The notes beneath the pieces were generated by a model. The model was not told the origin of the DNA. It saw only the letters and a list, made by a program, of their open reading frames with translations, and searched no databases. DNA of 12,194 bases from Paracoccaceae bacterium (GTDB lineage: Bacteria > Pseudomonadota > Alphaproteobacteria > Rhodobacterales > Rhodobacteraceae), in contig PXDM01000141.1 in NCBI GenBank assembly GCA_003565055.1, positions 1 through 12,194 of the forward strand, written 5' to 3'. Shown piece after piece: positions 6,388 to 12,194 of this stretch. The translations under genes were made by a program, and so were the position numbers. Numbering within the stretch: the first letter of the stretch is position 1; every line of letters begins with the position of its first letter.

Positions 6388-6513
6388 GACCTAGTGTCGC
6401 AGCGAGCCGGGTCAGGCGCGCGTCGCAATCTGCGTCTTGGCCGTCGCTGGCAGTGGCGTGGTGCGCGTGCAATGGCCTAGACCAAGGACAGGCAGCGGCA
6501 GAGGGGCAAGGCG

Positions 6514-6810
6514 ATGGCGCAAGTGGTGATTGTCAGTTGGCGCGATATTCCGGCGCAAGTGATTGTCGGCAAGGGGCGGCGCGCGCAGAAGATCCAGCTC
6601 TCGGAGCGGTTCGAGCAGGCGATAGACCGTTGCGCGATGCGTGTGGGCGCGAAAGACGCCGATGCCTATCTTGGCGAGTGGCGCAAATCCGCCCCGGTCG
6701 ACGTCGCTGGCAGTGATGAAGATGTCGCGAAATCCACCGCAGCCCGGCTCGAAGCGGAGTATGACGCCGAGAAGCTTCGGGCCTTGATCGCCGCTGATGG
6801 GTGGGCGTGA
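6514..6810 (+). CDS. Small 'virulence factor' family protein (PF13769-like), role unknown
   Basis: A 98-residue soluble protein with no signal peptide or membrane segment. It has an N-terminal beta-strand region (V-V-I-V-S-W-R-D-I-P-A-Q-V-I-V), a basic G-K-G-R-R-A-Q-K stretch, a helix with R-F-E-Q-A-I-D-R-C-A-M-R, then D-A-Y-L-G-E-W and an acidic, helical C-terminus. I recognise it as the alphaproteobacterial family that carries the database name 'virulence factor'; the name has no functional value here. It is followed 33 bases later by a MetF-like gene and then a corrinoid methyltransferase gene, an arrangement I recall from many Rhodobacteraceae, so a role in cobalamin/folate methyl transfer is more likely than virulence. 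GAGGGG at 6501-6506 supports the start. Confidence 0.8.
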   Translation: MAQVVIVSWRDIPAQVIVGKGRRAQKIQLSERFEQAIDRCAMRVGAKDADAYLGEWRKSAPVDVAGSDEDVAKSTAARLEAEYDAEKLRALIAADGWA

Positions 6811-6833
6811 TCCGTGGCATCATTTCGGTTTCT

Positions 6834-6840
6834 GGAGGGG
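6834..6840 (+). promoter_or_regulatory. Ribosome binding site that sets the MetF-like start
   Basis: GGAGGGG, followed by CTG and the ATG at 6844. The upstream in-frame ATG at 6814 lies before this site and has none of its own. Confidence 0.75.
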
Positions 6841-6843
6841 CTG

Positions 6844-7764
6844 ATGGCACTTTTCGATTTCAAACGTCCGGCTGCGCGGATCGAGCCCGTGAATGGCCAG
6901 GTCGCGGCGCTGATGCGCGGCTTCTCGATGGAGGTAATGCCGCGCACGGCCGAGAAGATTGCCGATTTCCGTTCCATTCTGCCCGAAGGCACGCGCGTCT
7001 ATATCGCCCATATCGACGGCACGCCGATTGCGGATATGGCTGCGACTGCGGCACGGTTGCGCCAGGCGGGCATGGAGCCGATGCCCCATTTCCCCGCCCG
7101 CATCATCGCGGATCGCCGCGAACTGGCTGACTGGGTCGCGCGCTACCGTGGCGAGGCGGATGTGCGCGAGGCGCTGATGCTGGGCGGCAGCCCGACCACG
7201 CCGAAAGGGGGCTTCGAGAGCTCCATGCAGTTGATGGAAACCGGGCTTTTCGACGATTTCCGGAGGCTGCATGTCGCGGGCCATCCCGAGGGCAACCGCG
7301 ATATCGGGCCGGATGGTGGGCAAGCGGAAATCCTGCAAGCCCTGCGCTGGAAAGAGGATTTTGCCCGTGCGCGCGGCATTGAGATGGCGATTGTCACGCA
7401 ATTTGCCTTTGAAGCCGCGCCGATCATTGCCTGGGCCAAGGGGCTGCGCCGCGAGGGGATCGACCTGCCGGTGCATCTGGGCGTGGCGGGGCCTGCGAAA
7501 CTGCAGACGCTGATCAAATTCGCGATTGCCTGCGGGGTTGGCCCGTCGCTGCGCGTGTTGCAAAAACGCGCCAAGGATGTGTCGAAACTGCTTTTGCCCT
7601 TTGAGCCGACGACGCTGGTGGAGGAATTGGCCGCGCATAAGGTGGCGAATCCGGCTTTCGCGGTCGAGGCTTTGCATTTCTTCCCGCTCGGCGGGATCAA
7701 GACGAATACCGACTGGACCCGGATGCATGGCGGTGCGAGCGCACAGCCAGCGACCCTCAACTGA
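6844..7764 (+). CDS. metF: Methylenetetrahydrofolate reductase family protein, divergent
   Basis: A 306-residue TIM-barrel flavoprotein of the MTHFR family, expected to interconvert 5,10-methylene- and 5-methyl-tetrahydrofolate. E30 in S-M-E-V-M-P-R-T fits the catalytic glutamate near the N-terminus (E28 in E. coli MetF), and Q186 with F187 in V-T-Q-F fits the conserved T-Q-F strand. Unlike E. coli MetF, the R-G-D loop is G-G-S (114-116), so the aspartate known as D120 in E. coli appears to be serine; H-P-E-G-N (147-151) stands where Y-P-E-V-H is usual. The start at 6844 is chosen over ATG 6814 because GGAGGGG (6834-6840) lies just before it. It sits between the small protein and a pterin-binding methyltransferase (13-base gap), so its methyl-THF is probably passed to cobalamin, or made from it in the catabolic direction. 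Confidence 0.83.
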   Translation: MALFDFKRPAARIEPVNGQVAALMRGFSMEVMPRTAEKIADFRSILPEGTRVYIAHIDGTPIADMAATAARLRQAGMEPMPHFPARIIADRRELADWVARYRGEADVREALMLGGSPTTPKGGFESSMQLMETGLFDDFRRLHVAGHPEGNRDIGPDGGQAEILQALRWKEDFARARGIEMAIVTQFAFEAAPIIAWAKGLRREGIDLPVHLGVAGPAKLQTLIKFAIACGVGPSLRVLQKRAKDVSKLLLPFEPTTLVEELAAHKVANPAFAVEALHFFPLGGIKTNTDWTRMHGGASAQPATLN

Positions 7765-7777
7765 AATCGGAGCGCGC

Positions 7778-8767
7778 ATGACCCGCACTGTCATCGAATC
7801 GGCCACCCGCACTGTGATCATCGGCTTTGACGAGCCGTTCTGCGTGATCGGGGAGCGCATCAACCCCACGGGCCGCAAGAAGCTGGCCGCTGAACTCGAG
7901 GCCGGGGATTTTTCGACCGTCGAGCGCGATGCGCTGGAGCAGGTGGCTTGCGGCGCGATGGTGCTCGACATCAATTCGGGCGCGGTGTTTTCCAACAAGA
8001 TGGCCGAAGACCCGCGCTATGCCGACAACAATTTCGTTGAGCCGCCGCTGATGCGCGAGCTCTGCACGCGGGTGCAGGCGCTGGTGGATGTGCCACTCTG
8101 TATCGACAGCTCGGTGCCCGAGGCGCTGAAAGCGGGGCTTGAGGCGTGCAGCGGGCGGCCCCTGCTGAATTCGGTGACAGGCGAGGAAGAGCGGCTGGAA
8201 GCGATCCTGCCGCTGGTCAAGCAATATAATGTGCCGGTCGTGGCGATTTCCAACGACGATACAGGGATTTCCGAGGATCCGGATGTGCGTTTTGCCGTGG
8301 CGAAGAAAATCGTCGAGCGGGCGGCGGATTTCGGCATCCCGGCGCATGATATCGTGGTCGATCCGCTGGTCATGCCCATCGGAGCGATGGCGACAGCGGG
8401 GCAGCAGGTTTTCGATCTGGTGCGGCGGTTGCGCAGCGAGTTGGGCGTGAACACGACCTGCGGCGCATCGAATATCAGCTTCGGGCTGCCCAACCGGCAT
8501 GGGGTGAATGCGGCGTTTCTGCCGATGGCGATTGGCGCGGGCATGACGAGCGCGATCATGAACCCGGTGCGGTCCGTCGAGATGGAAGCGATCCGGGCGG
8601 CCAATCTGCTGATGAATCACGACCCGAATGGCGGGGCCTGGATCGGGCTTGCGAAAGTGCTGGAAAGCGTCAAAGACGGGGTGAGCTTTGCCGAAGCGTC
8701 GCGCGCGGCGATGGAAGCTGGCGCGCGCACAGGCGGGCGGCGCGGCGGACGACGCGCGCGGGGCTGA
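7778..8767 (+). CDS. Methyltetrahydrofolate-corrinoid methyltransferase (stand-alone pterin-binding domain)
   Basis: A 329-residue pterin-binding TIM barrel like the folate domain of MetH and the acetogen enzyme AcsE/MeTr; it moves the methyl group of 5-methyl-THF to a corrinoid protein. Motifs: V-I-G-E-R-I-N-P-T-G (23-32), V-L-D-I-N-S-G (D64), C-I-D-S-S (D110), L-N-S-V-T-G-E-E (130-137), V-V-D-P-L (D195) and G-A-S-N-I-S-F-G with N232, the conserved asparagine of this fold. The protein lacks homocysteine- and B12-binding domains, so partners must lie elsewhere. I recall that roseobacters such as Phaeobacter use a methionine synthase split into separate proteins, which this would complete. The reading frame is open far upstream, but ATG 7778 with CGGAG at 7768-7772 follows the MetF stop by 13 bases. 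The last ~11 residues are Gly/Arg only. Confidence 0.88.
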   Translation: MTRTVIESATRTVIIGFDEPFCVIGERINPTGRKKLAAELEAGDFSTVERDALEQVACGAMVLDINSGAVFSNKMAEDPRYADNNFVEPPLMRELCTRVQALVDVPLCIDSSVPEALKAGLEACSGRPLLNSVTGEEERLEAILPLVKQYNVPVVAISNDDTGISEDPDVRFAVAKKIVERAADFGIPAHDIVVDPLVMPIGAMATAGQQVFDLVRRLRSELGVNTTCGASNISFGLPNRHGVNAAFLPMAIGAGMTSAIMNPVRSVEMEAIRAANLLMNHDPNGGAWIGLAKVLESVKDGVSFAEASRAAMEAGARTGGRRGGRRARG

Positions 8768-8938
8768 GCGGCTTCGAGACGTGCAGCGCTGGCGCGGCGC
8801 TTTGCGTCGCCCATGCGCTGGGGGGCTGAATGCCGCCGGGCAACCGGGTTGGGCTGTGGCGAGTTTCGCTGTGCAGGCTGCGCGCAACGTCTTTTGACAG
8901 GCGACGGCTGATCTCAGCGTCTGGCCAGCATGTCATCG
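8768..8938. other. Untranslated 3' region of the one-carbon operon
   Basis: About 170 bases between the methyltransferase stop and the terminator. Frames remain open by GC bias, but none shows a recognisable protein or a credible start with a ribosome binding site. I see no RNA gene or repeat. Confidence 0.45.
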
Positions 8939-8968
8939 AAAAAAGAGGGCCGTGGCCCTCTTTTTTTT
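8939..8968. terminator. Bidirectional intrinsic terminator
   Basis: A6 (8939-8944), the stem GAGGGC paired with GCCCTC around a CGTG loop (8951-8954), then T8 (8961-8968). The A-run and T-run also pair, so the element reads as a hairpin plus U-tract on both strands. It ends the + strand one-carbon operon and the - strand clpX, whose stop is ~23 bases away. Confidence 0.93.
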
Positions 8969-8991
8969 ACTTTGCGAAAATGAGCCCGCGA

Positions 8992-10254
<1,263 letters not shown>

Positions 10255-10325
10255 CTCAAACCTCTGTAGACTTTACTGCGATAGGCGCGTGCATGACGCG
10301 GGGTTTGACACCCTCTTCTCGTCTT

Positions 10326-10354
10326 AGGGTAGGCGACAGACCGGGCAGGGACAA
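10326..10354 (-). promoter_or_regulatory. Possible clpX promoter in the clpP-clpX gap
   Basis: Minus strand TTGTCC (10349-10354) and TACCCT (10326-10331) with a 17-base spacer, ~70 bases before the clpX ATG. The match is modest and was found by eye only. Read-through from clpP is equally possible, as no terminator is visible in the gap. Confidence 0.25.
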
Positions 10355-10407
10355 TGCAAAACTGCACCTCCCCCCCGAAATCGTCGTGATCAGGTGCTGT
10401 GCTTTGC

Positions 10408-11031
10408 TCATGCGCCACTCGTTTCGGCGCGCGACGTCACGATGTCGTCGATCAGGCCCCAATCCTTGGCCATTTCGGCGGTCATGAAATTGTCGCGCTC
10501 CAGCGCATCCTCGACTTTCTTGAGGGTCTGGCCGGTATGGTGGACATAGATCTTGTTGAGCCGTTCCTTGAGTTCCAGAATCTCGCGCGCATGGATCGAG
10601 ATATCGGTCGCCTGACCCTGAAACCCGCCCGAGGGCTGGTGCACCATGATGCGCGAATTGGGCAGCGAGAAGCGCATTCCCTTTTCGCCCGCGCACAACA
10701 GCAGCGAGCCCATCGAGGCCGCCTGGCCCACGACCAGCGTCGAGACCTTGGGCTTGATATATTGCATCGTGTCATAGATCGACAGGCCCGAGGTCACGAC
10801 ACCGCCGGGGCTGTTGATATACATCGAGATTTCTTTCGACGGGTTCTCGGCTTCGAGATGGAGAAGCTGGGCGACGATCAGGCTCGCCATGCCGTCATGC
10901 ACCGGGCCGGTCACGAAAATGATGCGCTCCTTGAGCAGGCGCGAGAAAATGTCATAGGCGCGTTCGCCACGGCTGGTCTGTTCAACGACCATGGGGACGA
11001 GATTCATGTAGGTTTCGATCGGATCGTGCAT
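10408..11031 (-). CDS. clpP: ATP-dependent Clp protease proteolytic subunit ClpP
   Basis: A 207-residue serine peptidase that forms the tetradecameric barrel docked by ClpX (and ClpA). The catalytic triad is visible: S106 in G-Q-A-A-S-M-G-S, H131 in M-V-H-Q-P-S-G-G and D180 in L-E-R-D-N-F. The oxyanion strand I-N-S-P-G-G (72-77) is intact. The start at 11031 has AAGGCAGG upstream and leaves the short propeptide-like N-terminus (residues 1-12) before L-V-P-M-V-V-E, a usual arrangement for alphaproteobacterial ClpP. clpX follows on the same strand. Confidence 0.98.
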   Translation of the reverse strand: MHDPIETYMNLVPMVVEQTSRGERAYDIFSRLLKERIIFVTGPVHDGMASLIVAQLLHLEAENPSKEISMYINSPGGVVTSGLSIYDTMQYIKPKVSTLVVGQAASMGSLLLCAGEKGMRFSLPNSRIMVHQPSGGFQGQATDISIHAREILELKERLNKIYVHHTGQTLKKVEDALERDNFMTAEMAKDWGLIDDIVTSRAETSGA

Positions 11032-11096
11032 TCGCCTGCCTTTTATGACTGTGACCGCTTGGCTGGGTCTGTTGATATCTGAACTGTGTTGAGAGA

Positions 11097-11125
11097 ATCT
11101 TAGTGCTGCGCTTGGTCAGCCGCAA
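11097..11125 (-). promoter_or_regulatory. Putative clpP promoter
   Basis: Minus strand TTGCGG (11120-11125) and TAAGAT (11097-11102) with a 17-base spacer, ~65 bases before the clpP ATG. The -35 element reads CTTGCGG, and CTTG is also the core of alphaproteobacterial heat-shock (RpoH) -35 sites, but the -10 box looks sigma-70-like. Heat-shock control is therefore only a possibility. Confidence 0.4.
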
Positions 11126-11155
11126 GAGGCGGTCGGGAATTTGTCTTGGCCATGG

Positions 11156-11695
11156 TTACCCCAGCGCCTTGCCCAGTCGTGGCAGTTTCGCGCGGCGCAA
11201 AAGCGCTCGCAGGGGTTGTGCGCGCCCTGAAATCGCTTCGGTGCGGGCCTGGACCTCCGCGGTGACGGCTTCCACCGGGGCCGGGTCATCGAGCCAGCCG
11301 GACATGAGAAAATCATCGGGGCTTTGCGCGGTGACCGCTTCAGGGGCGAGGGCGCGATTCGGAAAATCGCGCAGGTTCAGCGTGATGATCAGCCCCGCTC
11401 CGGCAGTGATGGCGCTGGCGAGGACATGCGCGTCTGCAGGGTCGGGGAGCTGCAGGCGGCGCTCCAGCGCGGGAGCGGCGGGAATTTCGGCCTGCGGGAA
11501 GGCGGCGCGCAGCCGCGCGATCTCGCCTGCGGCAATCGCGGCACCCTCTGGCCCGAGCCGGGCGGCGGCATGCTGCCATTCGCCGAGGATCCGTGCAGAC
11601 CAAAGCGGGGTAAGCCCGCCGCGCGCGGCAAGCCCGATGAGGATGTCGCGCAGGACTGTGGGATAGAGCACGCAGGCGTCGAGAACGGCCCTCAT
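11156..11695 (-). CDS. PIN-domain protein (putative RNase), no antitoxin partner visible
   Basis: A 179-residue PIN-fold protein. The expected metal-binding acids are in place: D6 in V-L-D-A-C-V-L-Y-P, E39 in R-I-L-G-E-W, D88 in L-P-D-P-A-D-A-H-V-L and D110 in L-N-L-R-D-F. The R-D-I-L-I-G-L-A and P-L-W-S-A-R-I-L-G-E-W segments are typical of a chromosomal family I know from Rhodobacterales, longer than the ~130-residue VapC toxins. The basic C-terminus (R-A-L-L-R-R-A-K-L-P-R-L-G-K) could bind RNA. Its ATG overlaps the TGA of the upstream methyltransferase (ATGA, minus strand), so the two are translationally linked. No small antitoxin ORF lies on either side, which argues against a toxin-antitoxin pair. 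Its target is unknown. Confidence 0.82.
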   Translation of the reverse strand: MRAVLDACVLYPTVLRDILIGLAARGGLTPLWSARILGEWQHAAARLGPEGAAIAAGEIARLRAAFPQAEIPAAPALERRLQLPDPADAHVLASAITAGAGLIITLNLRDFPNRALAPEAVTAQSPDDFLMSGWLDDPAPVEAVTAEVQARTEAISGRAQPLRALLRRAKLPRLGKALG

Positions 11696-12194
11696 GCCTC
11701 CAGCCGGAAGAACACAGCCTTGAGATAGCCGCTTTCAGCCAGTTGCGGGAGTTGCGGGTGGTCAGGGCCTGCAAAGCCGGTATGGATCAGCTGCCCACGC
11801 CGCCCCGCGCGCCCGATACCGCGTGCGCTGGCGTTGCGAAAGGCGCTCAGATCCGCCGCATGGGAACAGGAGCACAGGCCCAGATAGCCGCCCGGCGCGA
11901 CCAGCGGGGCGGCAAGCCGCGCGATGCGTTCATAAGCGCGCAGCCCGGCGGCGAGGGCCTCTTTGTTGGGCGCGAAAGCGGGCGGGTCGCAGACCACCAG
12001 ATCGAAGCGCGCGCCGTCCTGCGCGAGCGCGTCGAGCGTGGCGAAAGCGTCGCCCTGACGCGTGGCGAAGCGCGCGGCGAGGCCAGAGGCCTCGGCCCCC
12101 TCCTGCGCGAGCGCCAGCGCGGGGGCGGAGCTGTCCACGGCGAGCGCGCTCTCGGCCCCTGCGGCAAGTGCGGCAAGGGAGAAGCCGCCGACAT
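11692..12194 (-). CDS. RlmI-like class I SAM-dependent rRNA (cytosine-C5) methyltransferase, 5' end outside window
   Basis: The frame is open through the right edge of the window, so this is the C-terminal ~166 residues only; the GTG at 12136-12138 is an internal valine codon and not the start. The visible part begins with the SAM-binding strand V-G-G-F-S-L-A-A-L-A, then A-V-D-S-S-A-P-A-L. F-D-L-V-V-C-D-P-P-A-F follows (motif IV, D-P-P-x-F), and L-G-L-C-S-C-S-H carries the cysteine typical of the RlmI/RlmK m5C enzymes. RlmI methylates C1962 of 23S rRNA; the family assignment is good, but the exact site here is inferred. The N-terminal PUA domain expected in RlmI would lie outside. Its stop overlaps the PIN gene start. 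Confidence 0.85.
   Translation of the reverse strand, partial: VGGFSLAALAAGAESALAVDSSAPALALAQEGAEASGLAARFATRQGDAFATLDALAQDGARFDLVVCDPPAFAPNKEALAAGLRAYERIARLAAPLVAPGGYLGLCSCSHAADLSAFRNASARGIGRAGRRGQLIHTGFAGPDHPQLPQLAESGYLKAVFFRLEA

Noticed and set aside
6390..6513. Possible SAM or SAH riboswitch before the folate/cobalamin operon
   Set aside because: I could not find the conserved core or pairing pattern of SAM-II, SAM-V or SAH aptamers, or of a cobalamin riboswitch; the leader looks too short and featureless.
6442..6715. A 14-base exact repeat (6442-6455 and 6702-6715), one copy upstream of and one within the small 'virulence factor' gene
   Set aside because: One such repeat is expected by chance in a GC-rich window of this size, and the copies have no symmetry or shared context.
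6820..8887. Two long minus-strand open frames (392 and 376 codons) opposite the one-carbon genes
   Set aside because: The plus-strand products are clear family members with ribosome binding sites; the antisense frames have no recognisable motif.
11156..11695. Toxin-antitoxin system built on the PIN-domain gene
   Set aside because: No antitoxin-sized ORF adjoins it; the upstream overlapping gene is an rRNA methyltransferase and the downstream gene is clpP.

Overview
The window looks like a chromosomal stretch from a high-GC member of the Rhodobacteraceae (Roseobacter-type Alphaproteobacteria). The grounds are the very high GC at third codon positions, the pcaG gene followed directly by a DUF849/BKACE gene, the trio 'virulence factor' / MetF-like / methyltetrahydrofolate-cobalamin methyltransferase, and the clpP-clpX arrangement next to a PIN-domain gene. 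This placement is inferred from gene content and was not tested by a search. No phage, CRISPR, IS element, rRNA or tRNA is visible.

Bases 1-3388 (+ strand) are the end of a protocatechuate (beta-ketoadipate) catabolic operon: the 3' end of pcaG, a beta-keto acid cleavage enzyme (BKACE), a 70-codon C-terminal scrap of pcaJ, pcaD, pcaB, and a truncated type II dehydroquinase (aroQ). From BKACE on, every consecutive junction is a 4-base ATGA stop/start overlap, including those on both sides of the pcaJ scrap and the one leading into the aroQ scrap. PcaHG, PcaB, PcaC (outside the window) and PcaD would make beta-ketoadipate. BKACE could then react it with acetyl-CoA to give succinyl-CoA and acetoacetate, replacing the PcaIJ CoA-transferase whose remains lie immediately downstream. 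The aroQ scrap suggests the operon once also took in quinate-derived 3-dehydroquinate.

Bases 3389-3596 hold no recognisable gene. Bases 3597-6329 (- strand) form a likely operon: a Ppx/GppA-type phosphatase, the 23S rRNA 2'-O-methyltransferase RlmE, and a membrane-anchored alpha/beta hydrolase. A divergent promoter region (6330-6513) separates it from a + strand one-carbon operon (6514-8767): a small 'virulence factor' family protein, a divergent methylenetetrahydrofolate reductase, and a stand-alone pterin-binding methyltransferase that probably serves as one part of a split cobalamin-dependent methionine synthase.

A symmetrical bidirectional terminator (8939-8968) separates that operon from the convergent clpX. 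The last block (- strand, read from the right-hand end) is a partial RlmI-like rRNA methyltransferase, an overlapping PIN-domain RNase, then clpP and clpX, the two parts of the ClpXP protease.

The best leads are in the pca operon: two gene fossils kept in frame with stop-start overlaps, one of which sits next to the enzyme that would have made it dispensable. I found no clearly new defence or mobile system.
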